A stretch of DNA of 32,148 nt, taken from the NCBI GenBank assembly GCA_903970405.1, contig CAJCIT010000039.1:1-32148 (forward strand), given 5' to 3'. The DNA is from Acidobacteriaceae bacterium (GTDB taxonomy: Bacteria > Acidobacteriota > Terriglobia > Bryobacterales > Bryobacteraceae). A program made the translations under genes and the position numbers. The first letter of the stretch is position 1; the number at the start of each line of letters is the position of its first letter. The notes under the pieces were generated by a model that was not told the DNA's origin, did not search any database, and saw nothing but the letters and a program-made list of their open reading frames with translations. Shown piece after piece: positions 7,235-15,692 of this stretch.

Positions 7235-8049
7235 TTACTTCGCCGAATGGCCGGATGCGGCTTTGCGGGCGGACAATTGGCGCCACAGCAGAGTGGATCC
7301 CGCGCCCAACCCAAGCAGCAGATAGCAGCCGGAAGCGGGCTCTGGAACAGAACTACTGCTGCTGACAGCCGGGCAAACGTCTACGCTGTTGGTGTCCAGA
7401 GTAACTGCCCCGTTCTGCGCCAAAGCGCTGCCGCAGTCAATTGTGGCGCCGGTATCGAGCGTGATGCTGACTAGCGCGAGAATATTTCCCTCGAATGCGG
7501 TGGCCGCGCCAAGGGTCGCCGAACTGCCTACCTGCCAAAAGAGATCGCTCCCTTGAGCGTCGTTCGTAAAAACAACTGAAGAACCGCCTGCGGTGGTAAG
7601 CGTGCTGCCTATCTGGAATACGAATGTTGAGTTGGCATTGCCCTCGCCATTCAGAGTCAGTTTTCCCGTTAACTGCGCCGTCGATGCAAAGCAGTAGACT
7701 CCCGGCGTAAGAGTAAGGCCGCCTAAAAGTCTTGGCCAGTCAAAGAAGTCCCGCAAGGAAGAGCCGCCGCAGCTCCGTAGGCCGCCGCGAGATCGGACTG
7801 AGCCAGCGTGGCGGCTGGGTCGTCATTGTCGATAAGACCAGCACTGACAGTACCGGGAGGGAACCCGGTAATTGACACTCCAGGCGATACTCCGAGGTTT
7901 CCATTGATTGCCGTCAGGCCCGTATTGGTGACCGTCGATCCGCCGAGCACAGCAAAAGAGCCGGCTGTGCCTAAATCGATGATGGGGCTGGCACAGACAA
8001 CGCCAACCGAAAACAAGAGACAAACGAAACCACTGAGCGCTATCCTCAT
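7235..8049 (-). pseudogene. Ice-binding-like (DUF3494) PEP-CTERM protein, frameshifted
   Basis: Two overlapping minus-strand frames together make one protein. The first (8049 to 7723) has an AAGGAG ribosome binding site, a signal peptide (MRIALSGFVCLLFSVGVVCA) and the DUF3494 start 'DLGTAGSFAVLGGSTVTNTG'. It then stops at 7723-7725 right after LTGQDF. The second, in the -1 frame, continues without loss from LGGLTLTPGVYCF to a PEP-CTERM tail: VPEP, a hydrophobic segment (GCYLLLGLGAGSTLLW) and basic residues. Family members normally read TGQDLGGLTLTPGVY across the join. The break is at a T4 run (7725-7728 on the plus strand as AAAA): removal of two bases would restore the normal text, and one added base would also restore the frame. 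The intact protein would be exported, sorted by an exosortase and held at the surface. It may be a real mutation or a sequencing error. Confidence 0.8.
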
Positions 8050-8121
8050 GTGTTTTTCTCCTTTTTCTTGCTACGAGAAGTCACATCCTGAGTGCGTCTT
8101 CAGCAAGCTATGCCTGCGATT

Positions 8122-8150
8122 ATCGTAATGTGACGGCCGGCTAACGTCAA
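8122..8150 (-). promoter_or_regulatory. Sigma-70-type promoter for the DUF3494 gene
   Basis: On the minus strand, TTGACG (8150-8145) and TACGAT (8127-8122) are separated by 17 bases. This is a five-of-six -35 box and a four-of-six -10 box at ideal spacing. Transcription would begin near 8115, giving a leader of about 65 bases before the ATG at 8049. The surrounding 8050-8466 stretch is AT-richer than its neighbours and carries no other gene. Confidence 0.5.
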
Positions 8151-8466
8151 TCCTTTATTTATCGATTATCAGAAGTTGATTTAAGAAGCTCCAGCAATTG
8201 TAATGTAAACTACTTTCAAGATCCGGCCTACTTGCTATTCGATTGTTCACACTTGCACGGTGCAGGGTTATTCTTTGTTACAACAAGATATAGCCCCGGC
8301 TTAAACCAACGGCGCGTAGTTAGTTGGACACAAACTTCCGCACCAGTGTTACTACTTTCTTGTGGCCGTGCTCCAGGCTTCGGGGGCAACGTCGCAAGGC
8401 GCGCTCCATACGAGTCCTGTTAATCTGAATTTTATTAGTCCCAACACGTTCATGTGCCACACACCA

Positions 8467-9255
8467 ATGGACTATCGATTTTCGTTGCGCATGCTCATCT
8501 TGCTTTCCGGTCTGCTGGTTCCAACCGGTGAATCGATGTTCGCCCAGGGAGGGCCGCCCTTTTATACCAACGATCCCGGCACTCCCGGCAATCTCAATTG
8601 GGAGATCAACATCGGCTACATGCCCTTCTTCTTCAGTAACCAATCTGTCTCCCACACGCCCGACGTCGATATCAATTTCGGTTTGGGCGATCGCATCCAG
8701 TTCACCTATGAAAGCGCCTGGCTCCGTGTCCAAAATCCGTCAACCAAAACAAAATTCGGCGAGGGGCAAAGCAATCCCGGCGTCAAGTGGCGTTTCTACG
8801 ACGGCGGAGACGAAGGCCTCAAGATTTCCGTCTTTCCCCAGTTCTTCCTCAACAACCCTGACAACGCCGTTCGCCGCGGCATTACCCCAGCAACCGAGTC
8901 CTTCCTCTTGCCGGTGGAATTCTCCAAGTCATTCGGTCCCGTTGGCGTGGACTACGAAATTGGCTATCAGTTAACCCGCAAAGGTCCGAACGGATTTATA
9001 ACGGGCGCCGTCATCGGCCATGACCTCACCAAGAAATTCGAAATCGACCTGGAATTCTACAGCCAAGGACCGTTCCATCTTGCCGGCAACCAACCCACCA
9101 TTGACTTCGGCGGCCGCTACAAAATCCATAAGCCTGTAATCCTTCTTTTCATGGCCGGCAGGAGCCTGGAATCCGCGGCTGCCAACCAGTCCTACTTCAT
9201 CGGCTACTTCGGGCTTCAGATCTTACTGCCCCCCAAGTCTTACGATTCGAATTGA
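8467..9255 (+). CDS. Exported outer-membrane beta-barrel-like protein
   Basis: This is a predicted protein of 262 residues. I start it at the ATG at 8467 because this gives a proper signal peptide: MDYRFSLRM, a hydrophobic stretch LILLSGLLVPTG, and cleavage near SMFAQ. An ATG at 8452 is also possible, and neither has a good ribosome binding site. The mature protein opens with GGPPFYTNDPGTPGNLNWEINIGY and continues with alternating polar and hydrophobic strands, many ending in aromatic residues, such as VEFSKSFGPVGVDYEIGYQL and KKFEIDLEFYSQ. That is the pattern of outer-membrane barrels of the transporter/MetA-pathway type, common in acidobacteria. The ending 'FIGYFGLQILLP' fits a final strand but lacks a strictly C-terminal Phe. 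Substrate is unknown. It precedes the nuo genes by about 200 bases but is probably a separate unit. Confidence 0.7.
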   Translation: MDYRFSLRMLILLSGLLVPTGESMFAQGGPPFYTNDPGTPGNLNWEINIGYMPFFFSNQSVSHTPDVDINFGLGDRIQFTYESAWLRVQNPSTKTKFGEGQSNPGVKWRFYDGGDEGLKISVFPQFFLNNPDNAVRRGITPATESFLLPVEFSKSFGPVGVDYEIGYQLTRKGPNGFITGAVIGHDLTKKFEIDLEFYSQGPFHLAGNQPTIDFGGRYKIHKPVILLFMAGRSLESAAANQSYFIGYFGLQILLPPKSYDSN

Positions 9256-9451
9256 GCATCTACACTCAATCGAAGACTCCCCATACGAAGGCTACGCCGG
9301 TTTTCGAGACGGCTAAACTAAAATCAGGTCAGAGCTACTTGCATGTCGCGGCCTGACTTCCCGCCGTTGCGCTTCCGGGCGAACCGAACCGGCTGTCGTT
9401 TCGCAGCTCCGCCGGGTGGGAAGTATCCGCTTGCCGGCCCGGTCAGTCACA

Positions 9452-9907
9452 ATGCGCCACTGGTTGAAAAAATTCTTACTGCTCGATATCCTGCGCGGCT
9501 TGCGGGTCACCTTCCGCCAGCAGGGTCCCCGCCAAATCACGACCGAGCAGTACCCCTCCGATCGTCCCTTCGTCGCCGAACGGTATCGGGGCGCGCCGCG
9601 TCTCAACATCAACCCCGAAAGCAACGAAACTCTTTGCATCGTTTGCGACCTCTGCGCCAAGGCCTGCCCGGAAAACCTGATCGTAGTCGGCAGTGAACGC
9701 GATCCCGTCACCAAGCACAAGATCCTCACTCATTTCACTTACGATCTCTCGCGCTGCATGTTCTGCGGCCTCTGCGAGGATGCCTGCCCTGTGGATGCGC
9801 TTGAACTGACCCAGGATTTCGAACTCGCGAGCTTCACCCGCCAGGGCTTGGTGTGGGATCGCCAGATGCTTGAAGAGGGTCCGCGCCCGGTGGAGTTCAA
9901 GCACTAG
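9452..9907 (+). CDS. nuoI: NADH-quinone oxidoreductase subunit I
   Basis: NuoI carries the two 4Fe-4S clusters (N6a, N6b) that pass electrons from the peripheral arm of complex I towards the quinone site. Both cluster motifs are complete: C62-x2-C65-x2-C68-x3-C72-P and C102-x2-C105-x2-C108-x3-C112-P. The N-terminus (MRHWLKKFLLLDILRGLRVTFRQ) is the usual amphipathic helix lying on the membrane. I use ATG 9452 (151 residues) since it matches this N-terminus; a GTG at 9416 would add 12 atypical residues. It is the first gene of a seven-gene cluster, one base before nuoJ. NuoG or NuoH would normally precede it, but here the upstream gene is unrelated. Confidence 0.95.
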   Translation: MRHWLKKFLLLDILRGLRVTFRQQGPRQITTEQYPSDRPFVAERYRGAPRLNINPESNETLCIVCDLCAKACPENLIVVGSERDPVTKHKILTHFTYDLSRCMFCGLCEDACPVDALELTQDFELASFTRQGLVWDRQMLEEGPRPVEFKH

Positions 9908-9908
9908 G

Positions 9909-10445
9909 ATGCTTTCCGCCGCGTTGTTCTACTTCTTCAGCCTCCTCACGCTCATGGGCGCCATTCTCTGCGTGACGCGCCGAAATCCCGTTCTCAGCGG
10001 CGCCTGGCTCATCGTGTCTCTCTTGGGAGTGGCTGGATTGTTTCTCCTCGTGGGCGCCGAGTTTCTATTCGTCGCTCAGATCATCCTCTACATCGGCGGC
10101 ATCACCCTGCTATTCCTGTTCGTCATTATGCTGGTGAATCTCGAAGGCATCGTCCGCGTTCGCCAGTTCCGCCGAAGCTGGCCGCTGGTGATGGCCGTCG
10201 GCATCGGACTCGTGGTGGAAATCGTCATCCTGCTTCTGCGCGGCCGTCTCCCGGCAGAAGCTACTACTGAAGCCTCGGCCGCCGGTAATACCGAGCAACT
10301 CGCCGACGTTCTCTTCTCTTCTTACTTCGTGCCTTTTGAACTTGCCTCGGTGCTTTTGCTGGCCGCTATCCTCGGTTCAATCTGGATGGGGCAGCGCCGG
10401 CCTGGGCGCCAAGCACATTCCGGAGCAGGAGAGCGAGTGGAATGA
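9909..10445 (+). CDS. nuoJ: NADH-quinone oxidoreductase subunit J
   Basis: This membrane-arm subunit of complex I has 178 residues and five hydrophobic helices. The typical NuoJ signature '[26 protein letters not shown]' lies at about residues 56-81, including the helix with the flexible pi-bulge region and the conserved Tyr-Ile-Gly-Gly. A loop rich in Ala/Glu/Thr (about 117-136) separates the fourth and fifth helices. The ATG at 9909 follows the nuoI stop by one base; an in-frame ATG at 9870 lies inside nuoI and is rejected. The stop codon overlaps the nuoK start (ATGA), so translation is coupled. Confidence 0.94.
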   Translation: MLSAALFYFFSLLTLMGAILCVTRRNPVLSGAWLIVSLLGVAGLFLLVGAEFLFVAQIILYIGGITLLFLFVIMLVNLEGIVRVRQFRRSWPLVMAVGIGLVVEIVILLLRGRLPAEATTEASAAGNTEQLADVLFSSYFVPFELASVLLLAAILGSIWMGQRRPGRQAHSGAGERVE

Positions 10446-10750
10446 CCACCGTCTCGCCGCTTCATTACCTGATCGTGAGCGCCGTGCTGCTGGTCATCGG
10501 GACGCTCGGCGTTCTTTTGCGCCGCAACATCGTCGTCATTCTCATGTCGATTGAGCTCATCCTCAACGCCGTGAACATCAACCTGGTTGCTTTCTCGCAT
10601 CTGCACCGCCAAGTGAATGGCCAGGCCTTCGTCCTGTTCGTGATGGCGGTGGCCGTTGCCGAAGCGGCGGTGGGCCTGGGAATCCTGATCGCTCTCTTCC
10701 GTAACCGGGGCACGGTTCTGGCCGACGAAATGGACCTCCTCAAATGGTGA
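10442..10750 (+). CDS. nuoK: NADH-quinone oxidoreductase subunit K
   Basis: At 102 residues with three membrane helices, this is the normal size of NuoK. The conserved acidic residues of the proton path are visible: Glu in [11 protein letters not shown] (second helix) and Glu in [11 protein letters not shown] (third helix). It starts inside the nuoJ stop (ATGA) and its end overlaps the nuoL start by seven bases, so the three genes are translationally linked. It sits in the membrane arm next to NuoJ and NuoN. Confidence 0.96.
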   Translation: MTTVSPLHYLIVSAVLLVIGTLGVLLRRNIVVILMSIELILNAVNINLVAFSHLHRQVNGQAFVLFVMAVAVAEAAVGLGILIALFRNRGTVLADEMDLLKW

Positions 10751-12678
10751 TCGCCGCCGAGCAGGGTGGCGCGCTGCTGGCCGGCACGCTGGCACTGCCG
10801 CTCGCCGCCGTCCTGCTAATCCTCGTTTTCGGCGGACGGCGCATCGCCGCCGGCGACCGCCCCACTTCTCGCCCTGGCTTGGTTGCGGCCACGGCTGCTG
10901 TGCTCAGCCTCCTGCTCTCCGTCGGCTGCGTCTTGATCTATTGGAAGGCGCAGAATCGTTACTTTGCGCCGGAACTCCACATTTCCGGAGGAGAATGGAT
11001 TCCCGGCTTCGGCCCGACGCTTGGCCTGATGCTCGATCGACTCAGCGCCGTCTTGCTGTTGCTTGTCGACGGCATCGGCCTCATGGTTATCGTCTATTCG
11101 CTCGGTTACATGCGGGATGAGCGGGACCAAAGCCGTTTTTACGCCGCGCTGCTGTTCTTCATCGCCATGATGAAACTGCTGGTGCTGGCCGACAACTACC
11201 TTCTGCTATTTGCCGGTTGGGAGGGCGTCGGCTTCGCGAGCTATCTGCTGATCGGCTACCACTTCGAACGCTGGAAAGCGGCGCAAGCGGCCACCCAGGC
11301 GTTCCTCGTGAACCGAATCGCCGACGTTGGTTTTCTGCTCGGCATCCTCGCTCTGTTTGAGGTCTACGGCACACTGAATTTCCGCGGTATTCATGCCGAC
11401 GGAATCCCGCGTCCCGCCGTTATCGGCATTGCGTCCGCGCTGCTGTTTGGCGCACTCGGCAAATCGGCGCAGATTCCTTTCCATGTCTGGCTGCCGGACG
11501 CCATGGAAGGCCCAACGCCCGTCTCGGCACTGATCCATTCCGCTACCATGGTCTGCGCCGGTGTCTACCTCATCGCCCGCTCCTCAACGATTTTCGACGC
11601 AGCGCCGGAAATCGGCCGAGGCATGGCCATCCTCGGCGTTGCTACCGCGCTCTTCGCGGCCACCGTTGCTCTGGTTGAGAACGACATCAAGCGGGTCCTC
11701 GCCTACTCGACGATCAGCCAGATCGGCTTCATGTTCCTGGCCCTCGGTGTGGGCGCCTACAACGTTGCGATCTTCCATCTCTTCACGCACGCCTTTTTCA
11801 AATCGCTGCTCTTCCTGGGCGCAGGTTCGGTGATTCACGCACTGCATGGCAACCAGAACCTCAAAGAGATGGGAGGACTGCGCCGCAAGATGCCCGTCAC
11901 TTTTGCCACCATGACCATCGCCGCCGCGGCATTAGCCGGCGTCCCTGGACTCGCGGGCTTCTTTTCGAAGGACCAGGTTCTGGACGCAGCGCTGCTCGCG
12001 CCCGGAGGCAGGCTGCTTTTCGCCGCCGGCCTCTTCACCTCGCTTCTCACCGCCATTTATTCGGGACGCCTGATTTTCCTGGTCTTCTTTGGTGAGCGAG
12101 CGCGCCGAAGTGGAGTCGCCCCCGCGCACGGTTCGCCACCGCTCATGCTGGCGCCGATGCTGATCCTTTCCGGCGGTTGTATCGCCGCCGGATACTTTCT
12201 CCCCATCCATTGGAGTCAGTGGCCAGTTTTGCTCACAACGGGCATCGCCGCTTTGCTCGGGATCTGGGTCGCCTATCGGTACTACATCGCCCAGCCGGAA
12301 GCGCGCACAGCGCTGGACATTCGCTTCGCCCCGCTCGCCAAACTCCTGCGCAATCGCTGGTACGTCGACGCCATTTATGAAGAGCAACTGGTGGACCGCT
12401 TCGTGATGCGCATGGCGCACGGCGCCACCGTTGTGGACAACACCATCATCGATGGCAGCGTCAACGGCTTCGCCTGGTCAACCCGCCAGATGTCGCGCCT
12501 CTCCCGCTGGATCGACCGGTACCTCATCGACGGTCTTGTCCAGTTCACCTCCCACGGGCTCCGCTTCCTGGCGTCTCCGGCGCGCGCTCTGCAATCCGGC
12601 GCGGTGCAAACGTATGCTTTTCTCTTCATCGCCGGCCTGCTGGCGGCGCTGGGCTACTTTATCGTTCGAACCCGTTGA
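10744..12678 (+). CDS. nuoL: NADH-quinone oxidoreductase subunit L
   Basis: NuoL is the distal antiporter-like proton-pumping subunit of complex I, 644 residues with about 16 membrane helices. Key features are the channel Glu in [20 protein letters not shown] (about residues 155-174), the [24 protein letters not shown] block, the central Lys and His in the '[20 protein letters not shown]' helix, and a long C-terminal part. That part includes the amphipathic lateral helix (about 520-600, with [15 protein letters not shown]) that runs along the membrane arm, and a last anchoring helix. The ATG overlaps the end of nuoK. Four bases separate it from nuoM. Confidence 0.96.
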   Translation: MVIAAEQGGALLAGTLALPLAAVLLILVFGGRRIAAGDRPTSRPGLVAATAAVLSLLLSVGCVLIYWKAQNRYFAPELHISGGEWIPGFGPTLGLMLDRLSAVLLLLVDGIGLMVIVYSLGYMRDERDQSRFYAALLFFIAMMKLLVLADNYLLLFAGWEGVGFASYLLIGYHFERWKAAQAATQAFLVNRIADVGFLLGILALFEVYGTLNFRGIHADGIPRPAVIGIASALLFGALGKSAQIPFHVWLPDAMEGPTPVSALIHSATMVCAGVYLIARSSTIFDAAPEIGRGMAILGVATALFAATVALVENDIKRVLAYSTISQIGFMFLALGVGAYNVAIFHLFTHAFFKSLLFLGAGSVIHALHGNQNLKEMGGLRRKMPVTFATMTIAAAALAGVPGLAGFFSKDQVLDAALLAPGGRLLFAAGLFTSLLTAIYSGRLIFLVFFGERARRSGVAPAHGSPPLMLAPMLILSGGCIAAGYFLPIHWSQWPVLLTTGIAALLGIWVAYRYYIAQPEARTALDIRFAPLAKLLRNRWYVDAIYEEQLVDRFVMRMAHGATVVDNTIIDGSVNGFAWSTRQMSRLSRWIDRYLIDGLVQFTSHGLRFLASPARALQSGAVQTYAFLFIAGLLAALGYFIVRTR

Positions 12679-12682
12679 GATA

Positions 12683-14176
12683 ATGCCTCATTTGCTCAGC
12701 CTTGTTCTCTTTCTGCCGCTCGCCGGCTTGCTGGCCGTGCTGGCCATCCCCACCACCCAATGGCGCGCCATACGGCTCACAGCGAACTTTTTCTCGCTGC
12801 TGACCTTCCTTGCCTCGCTGCTCATTCCCGCTTTCTTCCACATAGGCGTCCCTGGCTTTCAAATGGTGGAACGGGCATCGTGGATCCCAACCATCGGCGC
12901 ACAATACCTCATCGGCATTGACGGCATCAGTCTGCTGCTGGTGCTGCTCTCCACTCTCATTTCAGCGCTTGCCATGTGGTGTTCCTGGAACAACGCCAGT
13001 GAGCGCGGCAAACTCTACTACGCCATGCTGCTGATGCTTGAAACCGGCGTCCTCGGCGTATTCCTCTCGCTCGATCTCTTTCTCTTCTATTTGTTCTGGG
13101 ACGTGGTCCTCATCCCGATGTACTTCATCATCGGCATTTATGGCGGTCCGCGACGCTCCTACGCCGCTATCAAGTTTTTCGTTTACACGCTGCTGGGCAG
13201 CGTCTTTATGCTGCTGGGATTTCTGGCGCTTTATTTCCAGTACGCGAAACAGTTCGGCGTCTATACTTTCGATCTCACGAAGCTCATCCAGGTGACGCTT
13301 GACCCGGCCATCGAAAAGTGGATCTTCTTCGCGCTGTTCCTGGGCTTCGCGGTGAAGGTTCCCATGTTCCCGTTCCACACCTGGCTGCCGGACGCCCACG
13401 TGGAAGCGCCCACCGCCGGCTCCGTTCTGCTGGCCAGCCTGTTGCTCAAGATGGGAACCTACGGATTCATTCGTTTCTCGCTGCCGCTTCTCCCCAGAGC
13501 CTCCATGGAGCCGTGGATCGTCAACCTCATGGTGACGCTCTCTCTGATCGCGATCATTTACGGGGCCTTGGTGTGCCTGACTCAGCGCGATTGGAAAAAG
13601 CTGATTGCGTATTCCTCGGTCAGCCACCTCGGCTTTTGCACGCTCGGCATCTTCGCTCTCAACCAGTCAGGCCTATCCGGCAGCGTCATCCAACAGGTGA
13701 ACCACGGCATCTCCACGGCGCTGCTCTTTCTCCTGGTGGGGTTCATCTATGAGCGCCGCCACTCGCGTGAGATCTCTGATTTCGGCGGCCTCGCGCAAGT
13801 GATGCCCGCCTTCGCCACGGTGTTCGCCATCGCCGTTTTCAGTTCGGCCGGCCTGCCGTTATTGAACGGATTCATCGGCGATTTCACCATCCTTTCGGGC
13901 GCCTTTGCGGTGAACCGCATTTGGGCGGGCGTCGGCGTTATCGGCCTCATCCTCGGCGCTGCTTATCTCCTCTGGCTCTACCAGCGCACCATGATGGGTC
14001 CGCTTAAGTACGAGGCCAATCGCTTCCTGAGCGACCTCAGCATCCGTGAGCGGCTGATCGTCTTTCCGCTGGTCATTCTGGCCTTCGCCATTGGCATCTA
14101 TCCCCGGCCGCTTTTTGAAGCCGTGTCATCGCCGGTTCAGGAGATTGTAGAGCGCTTGAACTCGGTGCGTTTTTGA
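12683..14176 (+). CDS. nuoM: NADH-quinone oxidoreductase subunit M
   Basis: NuoM is the middle antiporter-like proton-pumping subunit, 497 residues here. I use ATG 12683 (MPHLLSLVLFLPLAG), four bases after nuoL, since NuoM proteins start in this way; the same frame stays open far upstream inside nuoL but that extension is spurious. Seen features include PFHTWLPDAHVEAPTAGSVLLA with its helix-break region and the 'RDWKKLIAYSSVSHLGF' helix with its Lys. The residue matching the essential channel Glu (E. coli Glu144) is Asp140, in FYLFWDVVLIPMYFIIG. Asp keeps the charge but shortens the side chain. Gene order and spacing argue that it is functional. Confidence 0.95.
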   Translation: MPHLLSLVLFLPLAGLLAVLAIPTTQWRAIRLTANFFSLLTFLASLLIPAFFHIGVPGFQMVERASWIPTIGAQYLIGIDGISLLLVLLSTLISALAMWCSWNNASERGKLYYAMLLMLETGVLGVFLSLDLFLFYLFWDVVLIPMYFIIGIYGGPRRSYAAIKFFVYTLLGSVFMLLGFLALYFQYAKQFGVYTFDLTKLIQVTLDPAIEKWIFFALFLGFAVKVPMFPFHTWLPDAHVEAPTAGSVLLASLLLKMGTYGFIRFSLPLLPRASMEPWIVNLMVTLSLIAIIYGALVCLTQRDWKKLIAYSSVSHLGFCTLGIFALNQSGLSGSVIQQVNHGISTALLFLLVGFIYERRHSREISDFGGLAQVMPAFATVFAIAVFSSAGLPLLNGFIGDFTILSGAFAVNRIWAGVGVIGLILGAAYLLWLYQRTMMGPLKYEANRFLSDLSIRERLIVFPLVILAFAIGIYPRPLFEAVSSPVQEIVERLNSVRF

Positions 14177-14180
14177 GGAC

Positions 14181-15692
14181 ATGGCGCCCTTCAGCTACAA
14201 TGCGACGGATCATCTGGCCCTGCTGCCGCCCATCCTGATGGCCCTGTTCGCTTGCGCCATCATGCTGCTGGACGTTCTGTCACCTTCGGCGGAGAGCAGC
14301 CGGCGCGGCACCGTCTTCTTCAGCCTCCTGGGCATGACCTTCGTGGCCTATTCGCTGGCGCTACAAATCCGCGCCGTCACCCACGCCCCTGGCTTTGCGA
14401 TTCCCGCGTTCCAGGGTTCGCTTATCATCGATGCGCTTTCGCTCTTCACCAACGGACTGGTCTGGTTCTCCACGGTGATTCTCCTGTTATGCGCCTACCG
14501 CTATCTCGAAATCGCTCATGAGCACCGCTCCGAGTTCTACGCGCTTGCATTCTTCGCCGAGTGCGGCATGTACTTCATGGCCGGCGCAGTCGACCTGATC
14601 GCTCTCTTCGTCGGTCTCGAAACGTCGGCTCTTGCCTTCTATATCCTGGTGGGGTTCACCCGCGCCAATCGCCAATCGAATGAGGCCGCTTTGAAGTACT
14701 TGCTTCTCGGCGCGATGGCGTCCGGTTTCGTGGCCTACGGTTTTTCGGTGTTATACGGCATCAGCGGGTCCACACAACTCAGCGAAGTCTCGAAGGCCGT
14801 TGTGCGGCGCGGCAGCGCCGACCCTTTCGTCATCCTCGCCGTGGTCACCATCGCCGTCGGTCTCCTGTTCAAAATCGCGGGCGTCCCTTTCCACACCTGG
14901 GCGCCAGACGCTTATGACGGCGCGCCAACTCCCGTTACCGCGCACATCGCCGTCGCGTCCAAGGTGGCTGGCTTCGCCGTACTGATTCGTCTGCTCCTCG
15001 GGAGTCTCGCCTCAGCCCGCCCCATCTGGGCGCCGATTCTGGCTGTTACCGCGGTCGCCAGTCTCACCGTCGGCAGCATCGCCGCCCTCACCCAAGATCG
15101 CCTCAAGCGCTTCTTTGCTTACAGTTCCATTGCTCACGCCGGTTACATTCTGCTCGGCTTTCTCGCCGACTCGGACGATGGACGCCGGGGAATCCTGATC
15201 TACGTGTTCATTTACGCCCTGATGAACCTTGGCGCTTTTGCATTTCTCATCTCCCTACGCCGCCCTGGCAGCGCCGCGGACCGGCATACACCTGGGGACC
15301 TGATCGGCGACCTGCGCGGACTGTCCAAGCGCCATCCCCTCCAGGCCGCGCTCTTTGTGGTTCTTCTGCTGTCACTCTCCGGCCTTCCCCCCACGGCGGG
15401 ATTCCTCGCCAAATACTTCATCTTCATCGCTCTCATTAACACCGGGCACATCACGCTTGCCGTCATTGCCGCCGCGTATGTCGCCGTCAGCCTCTACTTT
15501 TATTTCCGGCTGGTTCGCGAGATGTATTTGCTTGAACCTCGCCCGGCCGAGCAACATACGGTGGAGCCCCTTGCCTCCAGCCTCGGCATTCGTCTAGCGC
15601 TCGGGACCACGGCCGGGCTGACGCTCCTGATCGGCCTCTATCCCGAGCCCCTGCTCCGCCTCGCCTTTCTTGTCACGGGAGGCGTCCCATGA
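14181..15692 (+). CDS. nuoN: NADH-quinone oxidoreductase subunit N
   Basis: NuoN is the proximal antiporter-like subunit of the membrane arm, 503 residues and about 14 helices. Typical segments are VDLIALFVGLETSALAFYIL with the channel Glu, LFKIAGVPFHTWAPDAYDGAPTPVTA with Lys, and 'LTQDRLKRFFAYSSIAHAGYILLG' with its Lys in the central pump site. It starts four bases after nuoM, where GAGG spanning the nuoM stop codon provides a ribosome binding site, and its stop overlaps the nuoH start (ATGA). In most bacteria nuoN ends the operon; here nuoH follows. Confidence 0.95.
   Translation: MAPFSYNATDHLALLPPILMALFACAIMLLDVLSPSAESSRRGTVFFSLLGMTFVAYSLALQIRAVTHAPGFAIPAFQGSLIIDALSLFTNGLVWFSTVILLLCAYRYLEIAHEHRSEFYALAFFAECGMYFMAGAVDLIALFVGLETSALAFYILVGFTRANRQSNEAALKYLLLGAMASGFVAYGFSVLYGISGSTQLSEVSKAVVRRGSADPFVILAVVTIAVGLLFKIAGVPFHTWAPDAYDGAPTPVTAHIAVASKVAGFAVLIRLLLGSLASARPIWAPILAVTAVASLTVGSIAALTQDRLKRFFAYSSIAHAGYILLGFLADSDDGRRGILIYVFIYALMNLGAFAFLISLRRPGSAADRHTPGDLIGDLRGLSKRHPLQAALFVVLLLSLSGLPPTAGFLAKYFIFIALINTGHITLAVIAAAYVAVSLYFYFRLVREMYLLEPRPAEQHTVEPLASSLGIRLALGTTAGLTLLIGLYPEPLLRLAFLVTGGVP

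Noticed and set aside
6874-7365. 163-codon plus-strand frame
   Set aside because: It is Arg-rich and motif-free, and its end overlaps the DUF3494 gene on the other strand.
12431-12682. Upstream extension of the nuoM frame inside nuoL
   Set aside because: NuoM begins MPHLLSLVLFLPLAG at 12683; the extension lies in another frame of nuoL and is Ser/Arg/Pro-rich.
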